Source: Steromphala cineraria (taxonomy: Eukaryota > Mollusca > Gastropoda > Trochida > Trochidae). From it: 64,000 nt of DNA. The notes beneath the pieces were generated by a model. The model had not been told where the DNA came from. It worked only from the letters and a program-made list of their open reading frames with translations, and searched no databases. Made by a program: the position numbers and the translations under genes. Where the stretch lies: assembly GCA_916613615.1 (NCBI GenBank), contig OU744725.1, forward strand, positions 69,900,754-69,964,753. Reading direction: 5' to 3'. Numbering within the stretch: the first letter of the stretch is position 1; each line of letters begins with the position of its first letter. Below, piece by piece: positions 44,881 through 56,816 of this stretch.

Positions 44881-44989
44881 ATCGATTTGTTTACTTATTT
44901 GTGCAAGTATGACAGACAGTGGTTAATGAGTTCACTCATGTCTAAAGTGGGTCAGCAATTTGTCGGCTTTATGCCAGTTGATTTAGAAG
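44881..44989 (+). CDS. Candidate 109-nt exon, unit 2 copy
   Basis: Bounded by an AAG acceptor-like site and a GTAGGA donor-like site. It reads IDLFTYLCKYDRQWLMSSLM and then SKVGQQFVGFMPVDLEG. The unit 3 copy at 58752 has the same length and edges. Of the seven base differences nearby, about four are silent and the rest conservative (Met/Leu, Val/Leu, Pro/Ser), as expected if the protein is or was selected. The unit 1 copy has a stop. No domain recognised and the rest of the gene is not identified. Confidence 0.38.
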
Positions 44990-45792
44990 GTAGGATCATT
45001 TGATTGCTTTAAGGAAATGAACATTTTCCTCCATCGAATTAATTTCTCTTTTATGTCTTGAAATCTGGGTGATAACTCTTAATATCGAAGCAGACTGATT
45101 CTTGGAAGTACATAAACTTGGACTCAAGACTAACCTTCGACTACGCTGCTTCAACCAATGCCAAAACCTTCTTAATGTGCCCTAGACTACTTTAGATATC
45201 CTTTCAATGACTAGTTGTACTCACTGCTCTCAACTGGCCGATGGCATTGTTCTGTTGAACTTAAGTAAGTCGAAGCATGACTATACTTAACAAATTACAA
45301 ATGCTAGTTAGCACTCAAACTTCCATAACACTTGATTTAAACTGTAATTATTGTTGCGAATAATTATGCTACAGTAAAACCCTTCAAACAAGTGTTGTTT
45401 TGACTGACTCTATTTCATTCTGGAAGCACATTTTCAATAAGAAAGGATTCAAGCTCGAAATGCGTTGAGAAAAGAATCATCACAGACATATTTCAAACGA
45501 ATGTTTCATTTATAACAAATAACAAATATTGGTTTTGTCATTCTTTTGTTTGGCAAAATATTTTCTTATAAGTCCTTAATGATTCTCAGATCAAACCAAC
45601 AGTTAATGCTCATCACATTGAAGAGGACAGAAGTTAAATTTGCTTCCAGCAATTGTTCACAAAGATGTTGGTGGTCTTTACACCATTAAGAAATAAACAT
45701 TATATTCATTGTAACAGAGCAAAACATATTTAATTCAAAGATAACACAATCTTACAACATATTACCAATTTTTGAACTAATCAGTTAAGTTG

Positions 45793-46110
45793 TTAGGACA
45801 GGAGAATTATTAATAAAAAAAACGCGATATTGTAAATGGGTTTGAAGTTATTCTGAGGACTGCATAGTTTTATTTGCTCTTTCAAATTGCAGCCATTACA
45901 ATTTGCAAGTTGGTATTGAACTTCTTTGGTGAAAATTGACAACAGAAATGTAAACTCTTTTGTGGTAACTACTAGCAATCCTTTCGAGTTGTGTACGGAT
46001 AGCACATCTTTATTTCCAAAGAAGATATGGCAAGGTCTTAAGCATAACCAAAGATCTTGCCATTTCGTATCAAGGCAAATGTTCATGTGCTGTCGTCCAT
46101 GTATACTCAC
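45793..46110 (-). CDS. Possible minus-strand exon, unit 2 copy
   Basis: The reverse strand reads PCHIFFGNKDVLSVHNSKGL, then LVVTTKEFTFLLSIFTKEV. Unit 1 (about 23440-23610) keeps most of this with Val/Ile-type changes but has a stop within the frame. The opposite strand is also open in both copies, so strand and coding status are uncertain. Unrecognised. Confidence 0.2.
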   Translation of the reverse strand: MSIHGRQHMNICLDTKWQDLWLCLRPCHIFFGNKDVLSVHNSKGLLVVTTKEFTFLLSIFTKEVQYQLANCNGCNLKEQIKLCSPQNNFKPIYNIAFFLLIILLS

Positions 46111-48130
46111 TAAAATCCAACCTATGTGGTTATCTGATTCATGGGTCAGTTATCAAAGATAACGACCTAGATACCATCATTGATAACTACCCAACGTGAT
46201 GTGTTTCGTCGTATTTGGTTACCAATATCCTACATGTAGATAATAACATTTTTAACTAGATCGTATTTCAGTACATTTTATTTCATTTGTATGGATGTAA
46301 AACAACCCTATTTGTCCGAATAGTCATATCGTGTGCTAATCATCATACAATTGTACATTAAATATTTCCAACAAACAAAACCTTTAATGTTTGAGGACAT
46401 TTTGTTTAGTGTCACTTAGATGAATACATTTGTTTTATTGTCTGTTTCTTGGATATAGGCCTTACGAAAGAAAGAAACCCGGAAGAGCAGTTTCAGTCAA
46501 CTTTGTGTTCCAATTAACACATAATGAAACTTGATTCAATACAAGTGTAGATTACCCATCCAAATCATTTGGTTTTGAACACAAAATGACACTCCAAATT
46601 TTACCAGAGACATTTCATTGATAGATTAACTTGTAACAATGACACATGGTAAGGGCATATAATAGACAAGACATCCAATAATATGTGTGCACAACATAAA
46701 ATCAGATTGGAGACAAGCAGCGCAAAGGTGATAAAATCTTCCTACCAGTGATTGAACTGCATTGTCTTGCAGAGATTGCCAGTTTCTCAACGCAAGTTAT
46801 CTACAGTTAAGAGCAACATGTTGTGTTAGGGGTTCGCAGGTCCTATCGATGAGCAGTTTTATTGGCTTAGTCAAATCAAGATGCGCAATTGCAGTACGGG
46901 TTTTCCTAATGAAATGACGTTTAAGAAAAGAGAATTGGAATATTTAGACAAAGGTAAGTGAGGGTTTGAGACTATATATATATATTCCTTATTTCCACTT
47001 GCAAATAGATTAAACTGATATGAATGCTTAATGTAATCTTGACATCCGTCAATCACCTTAGGTCAGGTCATGTTGTCATTAACTGATAATCAAATCTAAA
47101 AAATGTTAAACGTTCTTAAGGTGACAAAGGAATTTCAAGATAACTTCGAATATGAAGCTTCAATTCAAAAGACCTAGATTACCATTATGGCTTTATTTAT
47201 GAATTAACCTCTTGGATATTTGCTAATTACATTTCATGAAAACACGGTTGCGCAACAAAGATCTTAGATGTCAGGTAATTCTGATTTTTATGTATGTTTG
47301 GTTTCATCAGAATTTGACGTCATCTGATGAAAGAAAGTCCCCATTTTGTTATATGCATGTACGGAATGAACTAAAACTCAATTTCCACTTGATGACAGTG
47401 TTAAACTTTTTAGTAATTATTTAATCATTTTAAATTCAAAGATTTATAAAGACGACAATTTATTTTAAATCACATAATGCAGAAACATTTATTTATTTGC
47501 ACAATTACAATGTCAGATCAACTGTTGTATATTCCCTTTTAAGTATATAGAAAACATCTCTCCGTAAGCAAGATAATACCCAGCAGGCATTTTAACGTTG
47601 AACCAACGTTGAAATAACGTCGTTTACCAACGTTGAATTGACGTCGAATTTTGATTGGATTTGAAATTGTCGAAATCTAACGTTGTTTCAACGTAGAAAC
47701 GACGTTAATAAATACGACGTCGCAACAACGTTGGTATAACGTTGTCTCGACGTATATACGATATTGTATTAACGTCGAAACGACGTTTTATGGACGTAAT
47801 TATAACGCGACATCAACGTCGATACACAGTTGATACGATGTTGCTTCAACGTTGGTTAAAAGTTGATCCCATTTCTAATGATGCTGAAAAGGTATGAGGA
47901 GAGACGTTTTTCAATGTATATAACACTGCTGAGAATCATAGAGACCGGAATCGTATCATTTAAATTAAGGTTTATCGTCGGGAATAGCTTTATCAATTCA
48001 ACCAACAAATTAACAAGTCAAAAACAAACCGAGATAATGTTTACATAATTGTTTATTAATCGTTTATACATTTCTATCAAAAGCCGTCTTATCCTGTCTT
48101 CTTGTACATGTTTCTTCACAGCGTTGGTCA

Positions 48131-48141
48131 TCAGCAAAGTT
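48131..48141 (-). CDS. Candidate last exon of minus-strand gene in the 3.3-kb element
   Basis: Preceded on the reverse strand by a strong acceptor (tttatctttcttttgtacag). Joined to the exon at 48394-48499 it adds Glu-Leu-Cys and a TGA. A reverse-strand AATAAA occurs within about 85 bases. The coding part is tiny, so support is mainly the splice geometry. Confidence 0.3.
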
Positions 48142-48393
48142 CTGTACAAAAGAAAGATAAAAAAAACAGATATAAATGAAGTGAAAAATCAATCACATAA
48201 ATTGTATATGTCGATACCTTATCAAATATGTGCTAATAACTTGTCCCGTTCTTATGAATCCTGCCTTGAATGACTTTTGTGTGCATTGTAACTGATTTAT
48301 TGTTTATTTGTTAACTTATTCAACATTTGAAACTGGTAAAATTAATACATAATGAATGTAAATGTCATTTACAACAGTATACACTATACATAC

Positions 48394-48499
48394 CTGAGGG
48401 TACTCCCCGATAGTTTGACAGATCAACTCCCAGAAGCACGTGCATGTATCTTCTCTGCCTCGCCTCTCCAGCTCTCTCCTCCCTCTCAATCAGCAGACC
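48394..48499 (-). CDS. Candidate 106-nt internal exon in the 3.3-kb element
   Basis: The reverse strand has acceptor acttttctcag and donor GTATGT. One frame is open: GLLIEREERAGEARQRRYMH then VLLGVDLSNYRGVPS, very rich in Glu and Arg, helical in character. GC content and base composition stand out from the AT-rich surroundings. The first exon may be near 49905, where ATG directly precedes a consensus donor GTAAGT. No family recognised. Confidence 0.35.
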
Positions 48500-49904
48500 C
48501 TGAGAAAAGTTTATATTATTGTATTATATTTAAATATAAACAATATCTTCGGACTCTGCCTAACACATTTCTTTAAAACACTTCTTGATGCATGGATTGA
48601 GTCATAGGAGAGCTTCAAACAAAACTGTAATGGAACTGAAAAGTGCCAGTTAGTAATTTCCCTTAAAATTAATTTTTATATATACAGTATTGCACATTAT
48701 GATTATCCAATGAATCGTACATGTAGGTTCAAGCCTAGGCTAAGTGAGTAGATATCAATTTTAGTCCTATTATATACTATAGTATAGTTATGCTAAACTG
48801 TCATGCATTAAAATATTAGATTGTCACTGGTAATATTGTGTTTTGCAACTGCAAGGAAATAAATAATTGAAAACGAATTTCATCCATCAACAGTTCAGAA
48901 AGAAATATGTGGTATGCCATCATTCCGTCATATTTGAACATAATTATAGGATTAGTTTGATAAAGAAATATAAAGTTAACAATGAAAATAAAATTAGTTT
49001 AATATAACTGGACCCCTCCTAGATAGTTCTTAAATACGGACGTATAATTTCTACTTTTGACAAATGATATTTCAGTTATTATCATTGAATACTAATTACA
49101 TCTATAAGGCCTACATGTACATCATGTGCAAATGATATGCCATGTGGATCCTATTTGATGTCATTCATATGACGCAATGCGGAACAACACTATTACAACA
49201 ACACTCACTTAAATAGCCATATCTTTCTATGACGTGATCATAGTTCAAGTGACTTGTCACTTAGTCATTCAAATAATTGATCAATATTATGTAGTTTTAT
49301 TGCTAATCTACCCGGTTTGAACACAACCCTTTTCGTGATGTTTTTCCTACAAACATAATATGGGACAACGCTGATTATGATGCCGTCATTGCCACTCAAT
49401 GATAACAATTCAACTGCTGTTTCATTTAAGCTGATGCTCAGAGTAAGACAATTATTAATCAAAAACAACAACGGAACTGTACAGTGAACGCTTTGAACCA
49501 CATGAACTCGTAAACAGCTGATCGAAAACTTTACGAGCTCCGTGCAACACCGGTTACGATATCAAGCACGTTATGCTATGCCACAACACTGTATGGAGTT
49601 CAACATGGTTGCGGACACAAGTCGAATGACAGCAGAAGTTTTGAAACCTATGACTTTCTTTTATCCGTGTGACTCACTTAACTAAACAAATGTTATTTTT
49701 CAAATAATAGTTTGATATCAGTGCTATAATAATATATAATCGTACTAGATCTACAGTTGCCTTGGCACAAGGCCTACATGTAAGTCAACGAGATGCGTTA
49801 AATTTTGACGTGACAAGTGTGATAACTTCAAGTTTATAAGTATTGGAATGACTACTGAAACTCAATGATGGAAAGTTTGTTAGTAGAAGAAGGGAAATAC
49901 TTAC

Positions 49905-50060
49905 CATTTGAGAATAGTAGAGCGATGTCAGTCCACCCGAATCGTGATCCGATATAAGATCTAACCGAACGTTGATTTCCCCTTACAGTTACATCGACCG
50001 ACAAACATGGCGACGAAAGTTCTAAGATTGTGACGTAATAGTTGAAACAGTGACGTCATC
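49905..50060 (-). promoter_or_regulatory. Possible promoter and first exon of minus-strand gene
   Basis: The reverse strand has TGACGTCA (50051-50058) and TTACGTCA (about 50030-50037), then GC-richer leader sequence, then TCAAATG joined to GTAAGTATTT (donor at 49904). CRE sites close to a transcription start are common in constitutive promoters. Start site not determined. Confidence 0.3.
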
Positions 50061-52541
50061 AGCATTTGTGCTGGCGCGAAAATGTGGTATGCTTGTTGGC
50101 GTTCAAAGTAACTTCGGAAATATAAGAAAAACTACTTTTTTCATATGCATACGCCGTTTAGGGAAACAAATTATCGGCAAATATTGTTTATGAATAAAGT
50201 GCTCACGAATTCGTTCCTGGATTTTCAAGTGTTAGCCTATTCATGAAACATTGCTTTTAAAACGATATATTTATTCATTTATTCATTGATATAGATTCAT
50301 GATTGTTTTACATAATTAATGTATATTTTGCGTACTTTTTTTTACTGATTTCATATCTATACATTGCATTGTTAGTTAGTCCTTCCATAACGGGGCGCTC
50401 TTTACAAGTTTATAGGCGAATATCACACAATTTTAGAATTATTTCGCGTTTTTAATGAATGATCAACTAACAAACGAAAATATTTAGTTTCACAAGAGAC
50501 AAACCTATTTTCATCTGATATAATTCGTAGGTTGTAAAATCGGAACAACGTAAAGTCATTTATAAACATAAATCTCATAGACATAGACCTCGGAAAAAGC
50601 AACGTTGAAACGACGTTGTGTATCTTTATTTTTTCGACGTTGAAACAACGCCACCTTAACCGAAATAACCAACGTTGAAACAACGTTGTTCAGTCAACGT
50701 CGAAAGTACCGACGTCGGGGCCACGTCGTTGTTTTCGACGTCGAAATGAGCGACGTTGTAACAACGTTGTTACATCAACGTCGAACCAACGTTGTCTTTA
50801 TCGACGTCGAAATTACTGACGTGGAAACAACGTCTTTTTTAAGTTGACCACATATCAGCTAAAATCCAACGTCGATTCCACGTCGTGTGCCTGCTAGTTC
50901 ATGAATCTAATTTATTTATGTTTGATTAACAAAACATTACTATATATCATGAGCTCCAAACGTTGTTTTAATAAGTCAAAATATCATACACATATATCAT
51001 TCACAATCCAATCACTGATTCTTGTTTTTCAGATACCTCTTCAATGCAAATTGAAATCAGAAGTAAGCTTTCAAATCGACTGAATACGTACAATTGATAA
51101 GTTCTTTGTAAATCCTACTCTTAGTTTCATTAATTACAACCTCCATTATAGCAGAATAGTAGAGAATATTTATTCATCGTAACGTGCAGTAGGGTTTGAT
51201 TGAATTTTAACGAATTATTAACATCATATGTAAATCTTGCAAAGTTATTTTACTGGAGATCAATGCCACATTACACTGGATGAAATTGTGAATTCGCAGA
51301 AAGAATTTACTCTGTCATAAGAATTTGAAATGTCAGTAAGCAACTTTTTTCCGTGCATATGTATTCATGCACCCCATATTAATATGCTGGTTACACACTA
51401 GATGCCAATATCTGTATATAATAAGAAAGTTATTTAAAAAGTATCGGATGATAGGTGTGTAGACACATATAAACTCTTATTATTGCAAATAATTCTTCAA
51501 ACACAAATTATTGGTCCTTTTTTATTCACATCAAAATTTAGAAAGAATGTGTAATTTTGCTTATTGCCTGATAAATGTCTACGTTATGTGTCTTTTTACA
51601 AACATTTGTAATTAGTGCGTAAGTTTCTTCCATAGAAAATACATAAGTACACATGTTTAGTTTCTTCCACAGAAAATACATAAGTCCACATGCTTATTGC
51701 CTGATAAATGTCTACGTTATGTGTCTTTTTCCAAACATTTGTAATTAGTTTGTACGTTTCTTCCACAGAAAGTACATAAGTACACAATTAAAACAAACAC
51801 TTTATTTAAACATATTGATATAAACCAGCTTAAACTTGTTTCAACCGAGGAGAAGACATGGTTCTTATCAAAACATGTCGGTTACTTTGAAGTTGATTCG
51901 AGGGGTTTGATATGTGTTAGGTATAAAAAAGATACCCTACGCTACCCTAAATGTGATACTATCAGCAACAAATTATCTTAGAAAATGTATTAACTTATTT
52001 TCATTGTTATTGGCTGCTTCTCTCTTGACCAACGCTAACAAGATTTAAGAATTTTGACACCTCCTAAAACGAATTACCCAGTAGTTATTATAGAAATGGT
52101 AATAAACAACAAAGATAATTTCCATCAGTTCCATGCTTTCATCTGTAATGAGGGAAACGTTTTTCAAATTGAGAATTTTGGTTTTGCATCAAATAGAGAT
52201 GAAATGAGGCAATCAAGATCCAACATTTGAAGTAAAAAGAACTAAATGACGTATAATTATTCTTTTTATATGTTTTCTTAACAAACATCAGAACGATTAA
52301 AAGTAAAAAGTTTAAAAATATAGATTCCTTGGTTTGATACGACAACGCTTCAACATAAAACGAGAGCTTGAACCAGAAGAAGATCTGCCTCATTAAGTAA
52401 GAAAGCACTATCGGAATGAATGCATTTTCAAAGTCTGCGTTGCGATTTTTAAAACTCGAATGTTGACGAAAAATGTTTACATTCTATGAGAAGTAGCACA
52501 GTATTTTATGAGTCACCTTTAAACTATAAAATGGTTAGCGT

Positions 52542-52730
52542 CTATGGCAACAATATACCAACTTTTCCCCCACCAGTTTGACCCACAGTCGTACCATACC
52601 ATAACAAGGTTTCAATGGGAACATTTATAACATCATATTGTGAAACAAAAGGAGTGTTAATGTTTTTGATATGTTCACATAAATGTATAACAGTCGTTGT
52701 TAAACTGTTATATGGTCTTTCCAAGGTCAT
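52542..52730 (-). CDS. Candidate minus-strand exon, unit 3 copy
   Basis: Nearly identical to the unit 2 copy at 27341-27535 (TLERPYNSLTTTVIHLCEHI to VSQYDVINVPIETLLWYG). The two differ only after LLWYG, where the frame may already be intron. Confidence 0.33.
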   Translation of the reverse strand: MTLERPYNSLTTTVIHLCEHIKNINTPFVSQYDVINVPIETLLWYGTTVGQTGGGKVGILLP

Positions 52731-53157
52731 ACAGCTTTGTTATGTAATAAAGCATATTGTCTCTGAAGTGAGTTGGTTATATTTTAAGGGTACACTAATC
52801 TGTAAGGTAAAATATATTACAATTATTTCTTGATGAAATTTTATAAAGTTATTATAAAGTAACTGAATAAACAAAATTGTAGAAAAAGTACTGTGACACG
52901 ATTACAGCTTCATAGGCTGTTGCCTTTATACATGAGTATGTGATTTTGCGAGTGTTTCATGTTGCATGTTACAAAAAGTTGAATTCATGACTACATCATG
53001 GTTTGCTACAGAAGTTATAAGTCCTGACTTGAATTGTTTGTGGCATTGAATTCTAAAATCCCTGGGGGACATTAAAATCGCGACATTAGATGGTTGTATT
53101 CTATGCAACAAATTACCAATTTCATCTCCAATTACTTATTTTCGAGAACCATTTTAG

Positions 53158-53275
53158 AAGTTGGAAAGACAATAATGCAGAGGAATTTATGGATGACAAC
53201 TTCTGTGTGCATTGTATGCGACGTTTAGACACATATTCTTGTGTCGTTCTCCAGCAGAGGAAGAGTAATGAGTAA
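53158..53275 (+). CDS. Candidate terminal exon, unit 3 copy
   Basis: After acceptor-like accattttag it reads SWKDNNAEEFMDDNFCVHCM and then RRLDTYSCVVLQQRKSNE, with a stop at 53273-53275 and AATAAA at 53315-53320. In this copy stop and poly(A) signal are well placed. Homologous to 27940-28090. Product unknown. Confidence 0.28.
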
Positions 53276-55732
53276 AGAGCATATTTTTATTGTACTTTTT
53301 ACGTTTGTAAGTGTAATAAAATAGTTGACATCCATTTATACTTGTAACAATAATTCAAAGTACTTTGTGTAATAACGTACATATGTAATTCATAATTCTC
53401 ATTTTATTTGCATGTTCAATTAAAAAACGTTGATCAGACAACACAACTTCTTCATTTAATCTATGTTGAATATTTTTTATGACGAACTCATACGAAAGCT
53501 AAAATAACTTAGACAAAAGAAATTGTCATAAACAATTTCTTGTAACAGTTGATAAGTAAACCTGATACAAAGTATATGCGTTAGCAAACTCTTTTTAAAA
53601 CATAAAAACTTTCCGCTATAAATAATGTAAATAGTGTTTTCATTAGAATTGTAATTCGTAATTATCTTAGTTAAGTAATATACTATCGGTGTCTGTCATT
53701 GACTCTGTCGATTAAATCACGATACTGATCGTATCATGCACAGGTCGTACATCTGCCATTTCTGCCATGGAAATTGGTAACCAAATTAATTTACTTACAG
53801 CCTTAAAATGTAAAGTTCAAGGGGGGGAAAACTTACCAAAGCTCAAAACTATTGAGTTGTTATCTGAAACGACCTTTACATATAACATGGCCCAATGGTG
53901 TCATTGATGTGTAGAGTTTGACCTTTCAGCCAATGTTCACCCTCAGTGGTCAGAAAAGGAAACACTTCAATATTTAAACGTTAAAATTGAATCCTTGTTG
54001 GACCCATGAAGTTTTGTTATTTTATGAATTGAAAATTGAAATTGTACAAAATGGGGCAAAATGACTTCTGATTTAAAATAATGTATACTGTTCTGATTAG
54101 AGTCGTTCTTAGTTTGGATCATAACATGAGCTTTTTTTGGTTATCAAGGTCATAAAGTGATTCTTCATTGCCTCATTAGGTTTCAATGTATATAGTTATT
54201 CATGCAAATGAACTTTATATGACTGATAAAATTTGATCCAGGGTGTTATTCATTTAAAACAATATCTACATTTTCATTGGCAGCTAAATATCTTTCTACT
54301 AATCATACATGACATAGGTTTGTAAACAGTTTAGCTGAACCAAGACGGTAAGATTGATCGACCAATACCAGGCACCATTCCCTTGATACTTCATAAGATT
54401 TGTAAATAACATTTAATGTATCTGGAGATCTGATACCAGTATGGGTTTGTACTGAATCTTCCTCATTGTGGGACAATTTACTGCCTTCACAATAGAGAAT
54501 TGGATGATAGAGTTACATTTACTTAAGCAATGCTATGTTTCTACTACCGGGTTTTAACACCTTTTTCAGTTTGTTCATAAAGAATAAGGTGGTGGTAGCG
54601 GATATCGTTTACCAGTTGTTGTCATTGTTCAATGAATTAGAACTTGCTATTTGTTAGACTGTTGTTTCGATAATTTAAAAAAGCAACAAAACAAAAAAAT
54701 CAAATAGAATGGGACTATATTCGGGCTACAATAAGGCAAAACCTCATGTGTGATCAATTAACTATTGTTCACAATGTTTAAATATTAGCACAGTTCGTTA
54801 CATTTGGACATTATTTCATTTTAGAAATTAGCATTCAATAAGATAAATTATGAAAGCATAGTTATCAATATCAGTTTTCAGGTTATGCTGACTGCTTGAT
54901 AGAGTGATAATGATAACAGCCATGAAGTAAACTAATGTCAAATATATTTCAATAAGAAAAACTTAACTGAAGGAAATCACAGTTTGGAAGTCTTTGGTAC
55001 AATTAATCAATGTGAGGATTTCTATCTTTAATGTCTTGCAGAATGTATTAAGTTTAGCCGACACACACATTTTCATAGGGCATTTGGAAAATCGAATTGT
55101 CTGAAATGGCGCCTTTTGGGCTATATAGGTTTATCACACAGGTCAAGTCATCTATTTCCTTGTTTCTCTGACACATGATCAATATAGTTGTCTTAAAAGA
55201 TGCATTGCAGGAAAAGTACATTCAACTGTTACATGTACAAATGTGTGTAAAAATATTGCTTGCGAAAATGATGAATGTGTGTTTACTTTTATAATATTAT
55301 TTACTACAAAAAATTTTTCATACTGTATTCAATTTGTGTTGATTATTGGGTGAACCCTGGCGATACACTAACTATAAAATGAAGCATTTGCTTCAATAAA
55401 TATCTGGGTAGAAAAGAAAAGTGCACTTTTCAGTGAATAATTAAACTGCTTTATATGCGAGAAAAAGTTCAACATTTACGATTGACTCTCCTTACATTGA
55501 TGATGATGATAATGACGGAGAAATTTGAACACAGACTCCATGAGATATTCATGTTATTTGATTTGGCTTTAGTACCCGAAAAGTGACAAATTATTAATAT
55601 TATAAAAATAAACCTAAAAATGAAATTTATTGGAAATAGATACAAGTTTCGAAGCTTCAATGACAATTGACATGTACATGATACGAGCAGTCTGATTAAA
55701 ATCCACTGTGATTCGAGGAAAAAAGTGTTAAA

Positions 55733-56577
55733 TACTAGATTAGCGTTTGCGGGATACCGCCTTACCCTGTTCCGCCTTTTACAGGCCTAACCAAATTGGG
55801 AATTATCTCGTGACCTTGACCTTTGACACTCAAGGTCACACAATCAATGAACACATTTCATTGAGTATAACATTATTGTAATGAAATAAAGTGTTAAAAA
55901 TTAAATTAATCCATTTTCTCCATATATGTTGACCTTGCTGTGACCTTTGACCTTAGACAGTTCGTACCCAAAACTTTTTGAAAATTTTGTACTTCTCAAA
56001 AGATAATATATACAAAATCTAAACTTCATAGCACAAAGCTTTTCAAGTTATTGTGTTTACAAGGAATTGCAATAACTCATATCTCATGACCTTGACCTTT
56101 GACCTTCAAGGTCACACAATAATTGAACACTTTTTATTGAGTATAACAATCATGTATTGATTAAAAGTGTTCATAGTTAAAATAAAGCATTTTCGCTAAA
56201 ACATGAGTACGTCATGACCTTGCTGTGACCTTGACCTTTGACGGATTGTAGCCAAAACCTTTTCAAAATTTTTTACTTTTCCAAGGATGATATATACCAA
56301 GTTAGAGCTTCATAGCATAAAAACTTTTCAAGTTATCGCGTTTACAAGGAAATCTTAGAGTGAATACATATCTCATGAACTTGACCTTTGACCTTGAAAG
56401 TGAACGTGTAAAAATCGTTCCCCCGAGGTATGAGTACTAAGATATGAATATGAGTTCTGGAAAGCTTAGTGGGAAAAAGTTATAGCTAGTAGTACGAGTG
56501 CGGCGGCGGCGGTGGCGGTGGCGGCGGCGGCGATGGAAACTTCACATAAATTCTAAGGACGGGGCTGCTAATTATCT
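55733..56577. mobile_element. Private insertion with GACCTTTGACC repeats and GGC microsatellite
   Basis: Unit 3 only. It interrupts the 3' flank of the candidate exon at 56616 and separates it from the region that holds the poly(A) signal in unit 2. It contains tandem copies with a period of about 283 bp (tgaccttgacctttga near 55811 and 56097, diverged at 56376) and a (GGC/GGT)n run (about 56499-56534). Repeats of this type are common in mollusc genomes (from memory). Confidence 0.65.
56499..56534. repeat. GGC/GGT trinucleotide microsatellite
   Basis: Run of ggc and ggt triplets. Reads as polyproline on the reverse strand, which I do not regard as coding. Confidence 0.95.
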
Positions 56578-56615
56578 CTATTGGGGTTTGAACCACACTC
56601 AGCCAGACTTTCCTC

Positions 56616-56816
56616 TCATTCAATTTGAAAGAGCGGACCCTCATTACTCGCATGTTCTGACGTAAGCTCATCTAGCCAATCGCCAAACTCCTGTGAATCC
56701 ATTTCTACATGATCTTGATGTTGGCTTTTGACAGGGACGATGTGATTGGTCCGCATGTTACTAAGGTTTTTCTGCGCTAAACTGGTGTTGAACATTTTAA
56801 TCAGACTGAGATACAA
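56616..56816 (-). CDS. Candidate minus-strand terminal exon, unit 3 copy
   Basis: Same product as 30176-30373: LIKMFNTSLAQKNLSNMRTN, HQDHVEMDSQEFGDWLDELT and stop. The frame is intact, but the downstream poly(A) signal of unit 2 is cut off here by the 55733-56577 insertion. Alternatively the region acts as a promoter in the other direction. Confidence 0.33.
   Translation of the reverse strand: MYLSLIKMFNTSLAQKNLSNMRTNHIVPVKSQHQDHVEMDSQEFGDWLDELTSEHASNEGPLFQIE

Larger units (their letters stand above)
24336..46780. repeat. Tandem segmental duplication, unit 2
   Basis: About 9.2 kb once the 13.3-kb piggyBac element is removed. Very similar to unit 3 over long stretches, for example 26580-27640 against 51785-52840. 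It shares with unit 3 a small internal duplication (26361-26590) that unit 1 lacks, so units 2 and 3 are the closer pair. Confidence 0.85.
47579..50894 (-). mobile_element. 3.3-kb DNA element with ACGTTG-rich ends
   Basis: Inserted in unit 3 at a TA (47577-47578, 50895-50896). Unit 2 has the empty site gataatagttcatg (about 25108). Ends CCCAGCAGGCA and TGCCTGC form a short inverted repeat. Both subterminal zones (47590-47870 and 50600-50890) are packed with (c/g)aacgttg and acgtcg words, many palindromic (caacgttg). No transposase core was recognised. A minus-strand two-to-three-exon gene may lie inside. Superfamily unassigned. Confidence 0.8.

Noticed and set aside
49265..49501. 78-residue minus-strand ORF inside the 3.3-kb element
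   Set aside because: No splice signals that join it to the better-supported exons and no recognisable motif. It could be intronic.
56486..56671. Polyproline-containing ORF on the minus strand
   Set aside because: It is the translation of the GGC/GGT microsatellite joined to unrelated sequence.
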